Assembly (NCBI RefSeq): GCF_037201965.1
Contig: NZ_CP147518.1
Span: 5,511,001 to 5,575,000, forward strand
Direction: 5' to 3'
DNA: 64,000 bases
From: Spirosoma sp. SC4-14
Lineage (GTDB): Bacteria > Bacteroidota > Bacteroidia > Cytophagales > Spirosomataceae
The translations under genes and the position numbers were made by a program. The notes beneath the pieces are model-generated. The model worked only from the letters and a program-made list of their open reading frames with translations, ran no database searches and was not told where the DNA came from. Shown in pieces: positions 41,555-49,500 of the stretch. Numbering within the stretch: position 1 is the first letter of the stretch; each line of letters opens with the position of its first letter.

Positions 41555-41901
41555 ATATCGAAACCCTACGCGAATATTGCCTGGCCAAGGTGGGTAGCCA
41601 AGAGTCATTTCCTTTCGGAGAAGTAACACTCGTTTTTAAAGTTGGTGGAAAGATTTTCGCACTGATGGATACCGAAAGCCGTCCAACTACAATCAATCTG
41701 AAGTGTGATCCCGAACGGGCTGTTCAGTTACGGGAAACCTATTCGTTTGTGGCCCCCGGCTACCATATGAATAAGAAACACTGGAACACTATTACCATTG
41801 ATGGCAACGTTCGTAGCACTGATATTCAGGAATGGATCGATCACTCCTATGAGCTGGTCAAAAAAAGCCTGCCTAAAACAGTACAGGCTCAATTAAACTA
41901 A
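41551..41901 (+). CDS. MmcQ/YjbR family protein
   Basis: The 116-residue protein matches the YjbR/MmcQ family: NIETLREYCLAKVGSQESFP at the start, EVTLVFKVGGKIFALMD near 24-40, INLKCDPERAVQLRE near 48 and the conserved APGYHMNKKHWNTITIDG near 68-85. The fold is CyaY-like and is proposed to bind DNA, but no biochemical role is proven. The start at 41551 overlaps the end of the small membrane protein gene by ATGA; a TTG nine bases earlier is less likely. It forms a compact group with the small membrane protein and the TPR gene between two related stem-loops. Confidence 0.9.
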   Translation: MNIETLREYCLAKVGSQESFPFGEVTLVFKVGGKIFALMDTESRPTTINLKCDPERAVQLRETYSFVAPGYHMNKKHWNTITIDGNVRSTDIQEWIDHSYELVKKSLPKTVQAQLN

Positions 41902-41969
41902 GCATGTGGCTTGCCCTAAAAGGGGTAAACGTTGTAAATTAGCAAGGTTCGAAAAACCAGACTTGTGTT

Positions 41970-42521
41970 ATGGAAGTTGCGCTGTTAGGTCTGCTGTTTG
42001 TGGTCTATCTGACTATCCGGTACTACTTTGTGGATCATGACACTCCGGCCGATAAAGACCGGAAACGGTTCCGCAAAGGGATTGAACTGGTTACATGCCG
42101 GAACTATGCCGAAGCCCACCGTTACTTTACGGATGCCATTCGGCATTACCCAAAATCAGCCATTGCTTATGCCTACCGCGGAAAATGCCAGCTTGTGCAG
42201 GAAAACTACTACTCAGCCATATACGACCTTACGCAAGCTATCAACCGCGACAATACGCTGGCCGATTGTTATCTGGACCGGGGCATTGCCTATTATAGTA
42301 TTGAGCAGTATAATGAAGCTTTTCGTGAGTTCGATAAAGCCGTGTGGCATTTCCGCGATGAACAGCCCGATGCCTACCGCTGGCGTGCGCTAGCCCGAAT
42401 TCGGGTTCGGCAACTACCTCAGGCCGAAAGTGACCTTCGCCGGGCGGTAGCCCTTGGCGACGAAAATTCATTCCATCTTCTTCTCCAACCACCTTTTACC
42501 AAACCGGTATATCAGAAGTAA
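41970..42521 (+). CDS. TPR-repeat protein with N-terminal membrane helix
   Basis: The 183-residue protein begins with a membrane helix (VALLGLLFVVYLTIRYYFV near 3-21). Four TPR-like helical repeats follow: KGIELVTCRNYAEAHRYFTD near 36-55, KSAIAYAYRGKCQLVQENYY near 63-82, ADCYLDRGIAYYSIEQYNEA near 97-116 and DAYRWRALARIRVRQLPQAE near 131-150. It probably acts as a cytoplasmic or periplasmic scaffold; no partner is suggested by the neighbours. The gene is separated by 68 bases from the YjbR-like gene and is followed by a stem-loop. Confidence 0.82.
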   Translation: MEVALLGLLFVVYLTIRYYFVDHDTPADKDRKRFRKGIELVTCRNYAEAHRYFTDAIRHYPKSAIAYAYRGKCQLVQENYYSAIYDLTQAINRDNTLADCYLDRGIAYYSIEQYNEAFREFDKAVWHFRDEQPDAYRWRALARIRVRQLPQAESDLRRAVALGDENSFHLLLQPPFTKPVYQK

Positions 42522-42592
42522 GTTTACGGTTTATGGTTGCTCCGCCTAATAGCAAACTTCCTTCTTGAGCAGCGCAACCATAAACGATAAAC
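42522..42592 (+). repeat. Stem-loop after the TPR gene, inverted copy B of the 41.3 kb element
   Basis: Arms 42522-42540 and 42574-42592 match at 17 of 19 positions, with a two-base internal mismatch. Bases 42529-42554 are the reverse complement of 41303-41328 with one difference, so arm and loop sequence are both shared in inverted orientation with copy A. Confidence 0.85.
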
Positions 42593-42600
42593 CCAATAAC

Positions 42601-43794
42601 CTACTTCAGCTTTCCCATCTGCTCCACATTCCGGCGGGTATCCAGATGACTGGCCTGGGCTAATTCCATCGACTTCTGAGCGGCTTTCTGGGCATCAGCA
42701 TTTTTACCGCTACGCCGATAGGCTTCAGCCATTTCGTAGTATAAATCGGCCTGTTCTTTAGGAGATGGCTTTGTGGCCAAACCTTTATTCAGCCATTTTA
42801 GAACCGTTGGCACATCCGAAGCATCGGGACTTGCCCGGTTGAAGAGCCGCGAAATATAAATGTATTCGGGCACCGTCAATTGATTGGAGTTTACCTGATT
42901 ATCCATGCGCTCAACAGCTTTGGCCGTTTGGTGAGCCCGGAAATAAGCATTCACTTCGGGAAGCAGTGTCCGGTTGGCCGCAACTCTCGGATCGATACCA
43001 ATTTTTGTCAGATCCTGCCGAATCTGTAGGATTTTAGAAACGGGAAACTGGGCACCACGACTACTATATAACGACGACATCAGGATATTTTCGGCTACCT
43101 GTTGCGTTGGTTCGGCACCATAGGCTTTCCGATATGTATCCAGATGAGCCAGCATATATTGAAACATTGGATTCTCGAAATCAAGTACCAGTTTTTGCAA
43201 AGCCAGCCAGTTGGTCTGATTAGCATATGTGGCCGGAGATTGCTGACGAACATAGTCGTTCATTGCCGCCATATTAGCTACCGTATCTTTGGTTACCCGC
43301 CCAAACATGGCATAGTCGATCAGAAAAGCCGCCGACCGTTCGCCCTGCTGGTAGCGCGATTTCATACTCTGACTACGCGATTTGGGGTCCAGTGCAATTG
43401 TGCCATGACGAATAACCTCATCCGTCGTGTTATTGCTCATGGCAAAATGAATCAGATTCTGTTGCGGATCAAAATACAGAAACAACGGCAACGACGGCAC
43501 AAACAGGTGCTTTTTGTCTAGAAATGCACGCGTCGATGGCTGGCCAATATCCAGTTTTGTACTGACGAACTTACTATTATAAAATTTTCCTACTCGTGCG
43601 TCGGCCAGCGTTGGAATAAAGCTTTGGCACACATGGCAGGTTGGTGAAAATATCTCAACAAAAACAGGCTTACCGGCTCGACGGGCATCCTGAAATACAC
43701 GTTCGATGGGAGCTTCCTTAAATTGAATCCCGGCTTTTTGGGCCTGGGCAATCGCAACATTGGCAATCAGTACTAGCAGAAGAATCTTTTTCAT
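42601..43794 (-). CDS. Secreted thioredoxin-domain protein with helical C-terminus
   Basis: The 397-residue protein has a signal peptide (MKKILLLVLIANVAIAQA). A thioredoxin-like domain follows with strand KPVFVEIFSPTCHVCQSFIP near 40-59 (active site CHVC) and cis-proline area FVPSLPLFLYFDP near 95. The remaining about 250 residues are helical and end in TPR-like repeats (EQADLYYEMAEAYRRSGKNA, AQKAAQKSMELAQ). This plan is common in Bacteroidota exported thioredoxins of the DUF255/thioredoxin_7 type. It should act in the periplasm on thiols or as a disulfide-handling factor; no partner gene is adjacent. Start at the ATG at 43794; upstream codons (to 43815) are unlikely. Confidence 0.8.
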   Translation of the reverse strand: MKKILLLVLIANVAIAQAQKAGIQFKEAPIERVFQDARRAGKPVFVEIFSPTCHVCQSFIPTLADARVGKFYNSKFVSTKLDIGQPSTRAFLDKKHLFVPSLPLFLYFDPQQNLIHFAMSNNTTDEVIRHGTIALDPKSRSQSMKSRYQQGERSAAFLIDYAMFGRVTKDTVANMAAMNDYVRQQSPATYANQTNWLALQKLVLDFENPMFQYMLAHLDTYRKAYGAEPTQQVAENILMSSLYSSRGAQFPVSKILQIRQDLTKIGIDPRVAANRTLLPEVNAYFRAHQTAKAVERMDNQVNSNQLTVPEYIYISRLFNRASPDASDVPTVLKWLNKGLATKPSPKEQADLYYEMAEAYRRSGKNADAQKAAQKSMELAQASHLDTRRNVEQMGKLK

Positions 43795-43863
43795 AAGTAG
43801 GAAATCAATGCACACAGACAGATCTTAGCAAAATAACGACCAATGTTGCCGCTTCGGTGCCCT

Positions 43864-44214
43864 CTACTGGTTCTTTTGCTGTTCTTTGATTTCTTCTTCG
43901 AGTCGTTTGCTCAGTACCCGACAGGTGTTTTCAATATCGCTGGCCATGCGTTTATCGCCAGTTGCATTAACCGCCGTATCGGCAATACCACTCATAATTT
44001 CGATCAGGAAGCGCTTCATATCAATCACTTCCATCTCTTTAGTCCAGAGGTCAATTTTAAGGGTGCTATTATGGTATTGATCCCAAAGTGCAATGGCAAT
44101 GGCCCGCGTATCGCTCAGTCCTTCGTTTGGGTTTTCGGTGGCATCCCAGTAAATCTTCTCAGGAATATTCTGATTATCTAATTCGACGGTAAAATGAATG
44201 TCTGACTTTTTCAT
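43864..44214 (-). CDS. gldC: Gliding motility-associated protein GldC
   Basis: The 116-residue protein matches GldC: KKSDIHFTVELDNQNIPEKI at the start, YWDATENPNEGLSDTRAIAI near 22-41, LWDQYHNSTLKIDLWTKEM near 43-61 and a helical end (RVLSKRLEEEIKEQQKNQ). GldC is a soluble protein needed for efficient gliding in Flavobacterium, where its gene lies beside gldB; gldB is not visible here. Presence of GldC together with T9SS-sorted proteins supports a gliding or T9SS-competent organism. I start at 44214, where the conserved MKKSD begins; the upstream in-frame extension to 44283 is not conserved-looking. Confidence 0.9.
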   Translation of the reverse strand: MKKSDIHFTVELDNQNIPEKIYWDATENPNEGLSDTRAIAIALWDQYHNSTLKIDLWTKEMEVIDMKRFLIEIMSGIADTAVNATGDKRMASDIENTCRVLSKRLEEEIKEQQKNQ

Positions 44215-44351
44215 AGCTACAAAGTTAGTAACACGGGCCGAAACCCGCACTGCTAACACCAGTGTTTGTTTGATGGGTTTCAAACTGTATGACTAATTTT
44301 GCCCCGAAGCTACTAGATCATAGCCCAATGCTGTTAATTTCGGGAAAGTAG

Positions 44352-45113
44352 TCATGCTTTACCAAACCGGTATTTGGCGATCTGTTCTGTTGAATCTGTC
44401 GTTGTGACAAACCCTGTAACTAACAATCTGACTGCCAACGACATTTCAAACGCAAATACCGGAATGGCACAAATACTTCCCCATACCGAAATCTGGGCAT
44501 ATACCCCAAACATCACAAACATAGCCGACAGAAAAATTAAAGGCCCTCCAATAAACCCCAACATCGGTATGAACCTCGGAACCAGTTTCGATTTGTAGAG
44601 CAGGTAGCTTAGCATCAGCGTATTAGGCCCTAATGCGATGTTAGGTCCAAACAAGAACGTCCAGTTATGAACAGCTACCAATAACTTACCAGCCGTCAGA
44701 AAAGAAGACCTATCCGAAGCGGTTGTCGTCGAAAAATCATGATTTAACGTCACGATGGCTAACAGACTAATGATACCGACTATAATGATAGCGGCTTCCA
44801 ACAGTCGTCCGCAAACATAACCGAGGGCAATGCTCTCGTTTTGCTTTTTCAGCACCGGAAAGACCGAAATAGACGTGCCAATCACAGAAAAGGCAAGGAT
44901 AATTTCAAAAAACGCCCCCATAATCACTTGTCCTTCGTGAGCAGAACCAGTAAGGATATAGTCAGGATCATGTAGGATAGGGTCGTATAACGCAAGACCA
45001 ATTATGGCAGTAACGGCTGCACTAACAAAGAGCGCACCGACAATAGTGGGAATGGTTCGGGTTGGCTTCATCGGTTTACTGGCCTGGGGTTGTTCATTAT
45101 GATTTTTTGTCAT
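44352..45113 (-). CDS. DUF4386 family membrane protein
   Basis: The 253-residue protein has a charged N-terminus and six or seven membrane segments. The conserved pattern of DUF4386 is seen in TIPTIVGALFVSAAVTAIIG near 22, VIMGAFFEIILAFSVIGTSI near 63, SIALGYVCGRLLEAAIIIVG near 92 and VPRFIPMLGFIGGPLIFLSA near 177. The family is of unknown function and widespread in Actinobacteria and Bacteroidota. Its start overlaps the stop of the upstream beta-barrel gene (ATGA), so the two are translationally coupled. Confidence 0.85.
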   Translation of the reverse strand: MTKNHNEQPQASKPMKPTRTIPTIVGALFVSAAVTAIIGLALYDPILHDPDYILTGSAHEGQVIMGAFFEIILAFSVIGTSISVFPVLKKQNESIALGYVCGRLLEAAIIIVGIISLLAIVTLNHDFSTTTASDRSSFLTAGKLLVAVHNWTFLFGPNIALGPNTLMLSYLLYKSKLVPRFIPMLGFIGGPLIFLSAMFVMFGVYAQISVWGSICAIPVFAFEMSLAVRLLVTGFVTTTDSTEQIAKYRFGKA

Positions 45114-45802
45114 TTTCGACCAAGTGGATTAGTAGCCCACGACTGAGACATAAGCAGGCCAACATTCAGGTAACGGTTGTAGCGATCAATGTCGGTCGAG
45201 ACACTCGAGAGCCCATAACTGTACCTAACATCGAGCGCTAATCGCTTTTTTCGACAGGGGAACACATAGCCAGCTCCTACCTGCGCCCCTGCTTCCCAGC
45301 GGTTAAATGTTCCACTGGCGCGACCAAAATTGAGTGCGGTCTTTTTCTGCTGGCTTACATCAGTTCCCTCGATGGTCATAGTACCGCCAAGCGCATAAGT
45401 CACGTAAGGACCGCCGTTTAAGTAAAAACGACCCATGTGCAAACGCGCCAGAACAGGCAACTCCAGCGTATACAAACGTACTGTCGATTGATTGGTAGTG
45501 AGCGGATTATTGGCAAGCAGTCTTCCTCCCTTCATAATTGCATAAAGCTCAGGCACCAGCGAGAAGCGATTCGTAACACCCGCCTGAAACGATGCTCCCA
45601 ATTGTGCGCCTAAAATGCCTTTCCTGTAGTCTTTTAAGCGACTGTTCTGACTGCCATAATTAAAATGAGTGGTTACACCATTGAACAGCAGATTAAGCGT
45701 GGTCTGTTGCGAAAAGGCAGTAGAGGTAGTCAGACTGAACAGCAGAAAAATCAGTCTTAACAAAGCGTGCTTGCTTCGATGTATGCTGGTTGATTGTATC
45801 AT
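45110..45802 (-). CDS. PorT-like outer-membrane beta-barrel protein
   Basis: The 230-residue product has a signal-like hydrophobic start (ALLRLIFLLFSLTTSTAFS near 13-31). Barrel strands follow that are typical of the outer-membrane protein beta-barrel (PorT) family: LGASFQAGVTNRFSLVPEL near 69, YTLELPVLARLHMGRFYLNG near 111, WEAGAQVGAGYVFPCRKKRL near 171 and YLNVGLLMSQSW near the end. It is the first gene of a coupled pair with the DUF4386 protein. The LytTR/LytS pair lies upstream on the same strand, 115 bases away, so regulation by that system is possible but unproven. Start at 45802; an ATG further inside is possible. Confidence 0.75.
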   Translation of the reverse strand: MIQSTSIHRSKHALLRLIFLLFSLTTSTAFSQQTTLNLLFNGVTTHFNYGSQNSRLKDYRKGILGAQLGASFQAGVTNRFSLVPELYAIMKGGRLLANNPLTTNQSTVRLYTLELPVLARLHMGRFYLNGGPYVTYALGGTMTIEGTDVSQQKKTALNFGRASGTFNRWEAGAQVGAGYVFPCRKKRLALDVRYSYGLSSVSTDIDRYNRYLNVGLLMSQSWATNPLGRK

Positions 45803-45917
45803 TTGCAGAAACCGATAGTTGGTTTATACAAATGTCTGAAACTGAACAGGGTGCCAAAATTCTGTTATGCCAATTGAGTCGAGATGTCTGCCAATCGTCG
45901 ATTTCTATCGGTAAGCG

Positions 45918-46619
45918 CTACTGAGCAGTGCTGTTGATGAGTTGAAAGAACTGGTCTTTATAAGTATCTGAAATGGGTATAAGCTGATTGGCAATACGAA
46001 TACGACTGCGTTCGATAGACTCAATTTTATGAATCGCCACCATGTATGACTTATGCACCCGACAGACCTGGCTAGATGGAATAATCTGCTCAAATTCGCT
46101 GAAGTTTTGCAGAGTCATAATCTTCTTATCGACGGTATGGATGCGTCGATAGTCCCGCATGCCTTCAATGAACAGGATGTCGGAAAGTGTAATTTTCTCC
46201 AGTCGGTTTTCTGTTTTTACGAAAATAAAATCGGGCTGGGGTTTCGGCTGTCGAAAGGCTAGTTTTTCCTGTACTTTGTCGATCGCCTGCACAAACCGAT
46301 TAAACGTAAATGGCTTCAGTAAATAATCGGCAACATTGAGTTCATATCCTTTGAGCGCATACTCGGAGTAGGCCGTTGTGATAATGACCTGACTATCGAT
46401 GCGGGCACTCTCAAGCAGTTCAATCCCCGATAGTTCGTCCATGTTAATATCTAAAAAGAGAATATCGACAGGGTGCTGTTTCAGATAGGCCAGGCCATCG
46501 AGTGCATTGTCGAATGTCGCACATAGGCTCAGCGAAGGGATTTTACCGACAAACTCCTGCGTTCGTTCCAGCGCCAGCGGTTCGTCTTCAATAATAAGGC
46601 AGGTATACCGGTGAATCAT
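45918..46619 (-). CDS. LytTR-family response regulator
   Basis: The 233-residue protein has an intact receiver: acidic pair EDEP near 11-14, phospho-acceptor aspartate in ILFLDINMDELSG near 54-66, threonine in VIITTAYSEYALKGYELNVA near 78-97, and lysine in DYLLKPFTFNRF near 98-109. The LytTR DNA-binding domain follows after about 130 (FVKTENRLEKITLSDILFIE, then GMRDYRRIHT and CRVHKSYMVAIHKIESIERS). It is coupled by a 4-base overlap to the sensor kinase upstream. Targets are unknown; the neighbouring beta-barrel/DUF4386 pair is a candidate. Confidence 0.94.
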   Translation of the reverse strand: MIHRYTCLIIEDEPLALERTQEFVGKIPSLSLCATFDNALDGLAYLKQHPVDILFLDINMDELSGIELLESARIDSQVIITTAYSEYALKGYELNVADYLLKPFTFNRFVQAIDKVQEKLAFRQPKPQPDFIFVKTENRLEKITLSDILFIEGMRDYRRIHTVDKKIMTLQNFSEFEQIIPSSQVCRVHKSYMVAIHKIESIERSRIRIANQLIPISDTYKDQFFQLINSTAQ

Positions 46620-47647
46620 GGGTTCGTAATGGTCAACTGCACCTGATACAGATTTCCCTGCTGGCTGATGGCCAGCGTGTGCCGTTCCGGATATAGCAGA
46701 TTCAACCGCTTTCGGATCAGCTCGTTACCCAGTCCGTTGGCATTAGACAGGCTCGTTTTGTTGGGGTTTATGCGGTTTTTACAACTAAACTCAATCGACT
46801 TTTCCCGGCTACAAATACTTACCGAAATGGCATTTTCGAGTTTCTTGTTTCCAGTATGCTTAAACGCATTTTCGATGAATGGAATCAGCACCATTGGCGC
46901 AATCGTTTTACCGCCCAGCGAACCCTCTACCAAGAAACTAATATAGCCCTGATTGGTCGTTCTGATTTTCTGTAGCGCAATATATTTCTCGATATATTCA
47001 ACTTCTTTGGTTAGTGGTATCACATTTGTTTTTGTCTCGTAGAGCATGAACCGCATAATGTCGGATAATTGATTCAGGTAGGACGAAGCGGCAGCGGCAT
47101 TTTTCAGAATCAGCACATCGATGTTGTTGATGGTATTGAACAGGAAATGCGGATCGAGTTGTGATTTGATCAACGCCAGCTCCATTTCGTGATTCTTCTG
47201 CGCCAGGGCTTCTTTCAGTTTGATTTCCGAAAACCAGGTAATAAATCCCTGGATCACCAACGCCACTACCCCACTCACAAAAGCAACAAAGGTGATGAGC
47301 AAAAACCCGCCCAACGCACTACCGGTCTTGCTCAGGCAGGCAGTGCCATACCGACTTGCTACACCAACATAGCCCACACTAGCGGCCAAAATTGACCCGA
47401 GCAATGCATAACCGATGGCAATCCATAACTTTCGGGTACGCACATAAGTTGAAAATACCAGAAAATAGAACAGGTAAAAACCAATAACCGACGGCACAAC
47501 AGCCATTCGAAAAATCAGTCCAAAATAGTAATTGACTCGCTGCTCCTCGGCATTGTTCTGGAAAAATACGCCTAGCATCAGCAGGATCAACAGGCAATAA
47601 CATAGCCAGAAACCAGCATGTAGCCCAATGATTAGCGATCGTTTCAT
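46616..47647 (-). CDS. LytS-type sensor histidine kinase
   Basis: The 343-residue kinase has four N-terminal membrane helices (about 5-27, 40-65, 75-97 and 118-140). The His_kinase domain follows with QLDPHFLFNTINNIDVLI near 163-180, the phosphorylated histidine being the one in DPHFLFN. The ATPase part has APMVLIPFIENAFKHTGNKK near 245-265 (N box) and NGLGNELIRKRLNLLYP near 305-320 (G box). The membrane region has no large external loop, so it may sense membrane state. The pair with LytTR is standard in this phylum. It ends with ATGA overlap into the regulator. Confidence 0.93.
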   Translation of the reverse strand: MKRSLIIGLHAGFWLCYCLLILLMLGVFFQNNAEEQRVNYYFGLIFRMAVVPSVIGFYLFYFLVFSTYVRTRKLWIAIGYALLGSILAASVGYVGVASRYGTACLSKTGSALGGFLLITFVAFVSGVVALVIQGFITWFSEIKLKEALAQKNHEMELALIKSQLDPHFLFNTINNIDVLILKNAAAASSYLNQLSDIMRFMLYETKTNVIPLTKEVEYIEKYIALQKIRTTNQGYISFLVEGSLGGKTIAPMVLIPFIENAFKHTGNKKLENAISVSICSREKSIEFSCKNRINPNKTSLSNANGLGNELIRKRLNLLYPERHTLAISQQGNLYQVQLTITNP

Positions 47648-47863
47648 TCAGAACAACTCCTTGATTGATAAGGGGCTAAAGTTGCTCTGTTTTGGGCAGA
47701 ACAACAAAACAATTCTGCCAGTTGGGATTAGTTGTCTGCAAGAGTCAGAAATTCCGTCGTGTATAAATTGAGTTTGCATTGTTATAGATTCTGAAAGAGA
47801 ACCTATTCCTGTGCGGGGTTTCCTCCAACAATACTAATTTCGCCCCGAATCAAGCTACCGACT

Positions 47864-48211
47864 ATGTATACAGTATACGCCATTCCTAACTGCGAAACCG
47901 TAAAGAAAGCCCGCGTATGGCTGGGCGAGCACAATATTACCTATCAATTTCACGACTATAAAAAACAGGGCATCGACCGAAAAACCATTGAACACTGGCT
48001 TACGCAAAAACCCTGGGAAGAGCTGGTAAACCGCGCCGGAACAACCTGGAAGAAATTACCCGATACCGATAAACCAACCGATGCAGAAAGCGCCATTGCC
48101 CTCATGCTTGAAAAACCGTCCGTTATTCGTCGGCCACTGATTGAACAAAACGGTCAGCTTGTAGCGTTGGGTTTTAAGGCGGATCAATATGCCGAAACGT
48201 TTACAGTCTGA
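47864..48211 (+). CDS. ArsC/Spx family reductase-like protein (YffB type)
   Basis: The 115-residue protein has the ArsC-like thioredoxin fold: TVYAIPNCETVKKARVWLGE near 3-22 with the single conserved Cys10, then YQFHDYKKQGIDRKTIEHWL near 27-46, KPWEELVNRAGTTWKKL near 49 and the conserved KPSVIRRPLIEQNG near 84-97. YffB-like proteins are glutathione- or thiol-dependent reductases of uncertain role. The spacing of the first cysteine and absence of a second close cysteine argue against Spx regulation. The length is normal. It is a single gene; repeated sequence follows. Confidence 0.9.
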   Translation: MYTVYAIPNCETVKKARVWLGEHNITYQFHDYKKQGIDRKTIEHWLTQKPWEELVNRAGTTWKKLPDTDKPTDAESAIALMLEKPSVIRRPLIEQNGQLVALGFKADQYAETFTV

Positions 48212-48223
48212 ATAACGATCTTG

Positions 48224-48356
48224 TTTTCGACAGGATTTACAGGATGAACAGGATTTAATGTATAAATCAATTCCTGGAGACATTTGTCGGGAATATTGTA
48301 CGGCTTCCGAAACCAGGATTTAAGGTATGAATCAATCCTGTAAATTCTGTTGAAAA
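48224..48356 (+). repeat. 22-bp imperfect stem-loop with CAGGATTTACAGGAT words
   Basis: Arms 48224-48245 and 48335-48356 match at 20 of 22 positions; both differences would be G-U pairs in plus-strand RNA. The loop is 89 bases and contains a further near-copy of the word (AACAGGATTTA at 48248 and ACCAGGATTTA at 48312). It lies between the ArsC-like and truncated-haemoglobin genes. Confidence 0.78.
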
Positions 48357-48369
48357 CCCCATTACGAGT

Positions 48370-48771
48370 ATGTCCAGAAAAACACTTGATTCGCCCGAAG
48401 CTATCCGGCTACTGGTAGATTCATTTTATGAGAAAGTACAGAAAGACCCATTGCTAGGCCCCGTTTTTACCGATGTGGCCCAGGTGGATTGGGGAAAGCA
48501 CTTACCCAAAATGTATGCTTTCTGGGAAAGTATCATTCTGGGAAACAATGCTTATGATGGCCATCCGTTTCGGCCACATCTAATTGTCAATCAGCAGCAT
48601 ACACTTACCATTGAGCATTTCGAACGGTGGTTACAGCTTTTTTCGGCAACCATCGCCGAGCAATTTGAAGGTGAAACAGCCCAGCAGGTTCGGCAACGGG
48701 CTACTCAGATTGCGCTGGTATGGGCCAATAAGCTGGAGTATATCAATAACGATTCGTATATGGAAGGATAA
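48370..48771 (+). CDS. Group III truncated haemoglobin
   Basis: The 133-residue protein fits group III truncated haemoglobins: AIRLLVDSFYEKVQKDPLLG near 12-31, VFTDVAQVDWGKHLPKMYAF near 32-51 with the B/E-helix aromatic residues, ILGNNAYDGHPFRPHL near 56-71 and a proximal-histidine region HTLTIEHFERWLQLF near 77-91. It may bind oxygen, NO or related ligands. The stop codon (48769-48771) lies inside the left arm of the 32-bp inverted repeat that flanks the accessory segment, so the 3' end of this gene is shared with the repeat. Confidence 0.92.
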   Translation: MSRKTLDSPEAIRLLVDSFYEKVQKDPLLGPVFTDVAQVDWGKHLPKMYAFWESIILGNNAYDGHPFRPHLIVNQQHTLTIEHFERWLQLFSATIAEQFEGETAQQVRQRATQIALVWANKLEYINNDSYMEG

Positions 48772-49006
48772 AAAAAGCTTGTTGAATGGCTTAAACGGAC
48801 AGGGCTTGGCGAAGGTGGCGGCATTTAAAAATCGTCAGCCAGTAACCGCTGCTAAATTTATAACTAAAAGTTCATTGTTTGTTCTACAGCCCGGCTTTAT
48901 TCGTCGGCTGGAACTGAAGCCGATTAGCGAACAAAAAAATGAGCATATATTCGTCGCCCCGCCATATTGCCAAACCGCATGTTATAGGCGGCCCTTCATC
49001 GTCAAA
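48772..49006. other. Non-coding left border of the accessory segment
   Basis: After the 32-bp repeat come about 180 bases without a gene, then the attC-like GTTATAGGC at 48981-48989. On the minus strand this reads GCCTATAACATGCGGTTTGG, a plausible 5' half of an attC site; the matching 3' half was not found. Base composition is GC-richer than the adjacent genes. Confidence 0.45.
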
Positions 49007-49393
49007 CTATTTTGGTTGATTAAACATATAACGGGCAATTTTCCATTCGCCGTTGTCTTTTCTTAAAAGAAAGAACTCCCTGTTTTCCTCTGGTGTCGTT
49101 TCGCCTGTTGCATGTATAAGTGTTGTGCCGTTTGAAAGTGTACGGGCAAATGCAATGTCATCCCTGATTATTATCTCTTCAATTTTTACAGTTACATTTA
49201 ATTGAATGGCTTTAAATACATTTTCATAAGCTGCCACCAATTGCTCTGCACCGGTAGCCGTTGGAAATTTGGTAGGCATAAATACACCGTCTGCAGTGTA
49301 AGAGCCAACGGCTGTTTTTACATCTGATGCGTTTAATGAGCCGAAATAAGTGTTCAATGTTTTTTCGATTGCTGTTTTTTCCTGATTTTCCAT
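49007..49393 (-). CDS. NTF2/SnoaL-like (SgcJ/EcaC) domain protein; lipoprotein signal apparently lost by frameshift
   Basis: The 128-residue domain from MENQEK is a cone-shaped NTF2-like fold: IEKTLNTYFGSLNASDVKTA, then YTADGVFMPTKFPTATGAEQ, FKAIQLNVTVKIEEIIIRDD and the ending FFLLRKDNGEWKIARYMFNQ. Upstream, an ATG at 49492-49494 begins MKK and runs into TAA. One more A in the A6 run (49486-49491) would give a normal lipoprotein signal MKKIIITVILFVSMASC in frame with this gene. The gene therefore looks like a lipoprotein gene with a one-base deletion, or a slippage-prone tract. Present-day initiation could use the ATG at 49393, or at 49456 (MASC). It ends the three-gene unit of the accessory segment. 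Confidence 0.7.
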   Translation of the reverse strand: MENQEKTAIEKTLNTYFGSLNASDVKTAVGSYTADGVFMPTKFPTATGAEQLVAAYENVFKAIQLNVTVKIEEIIIRDDIAFARTLSNGTTLIHATGETTPEENREFFLLRKDNGEWKIARYMFNQPK

Positions 49394-49500
49394 TATTGAT
49401 AATTTTTGCTTGTTATTATTATTTTGATTTTTTTCCTGGTTGTGGCAGGATGCCATTGATACAAACAATATGACTGTTATAATTATTTTTTCATATGTGA

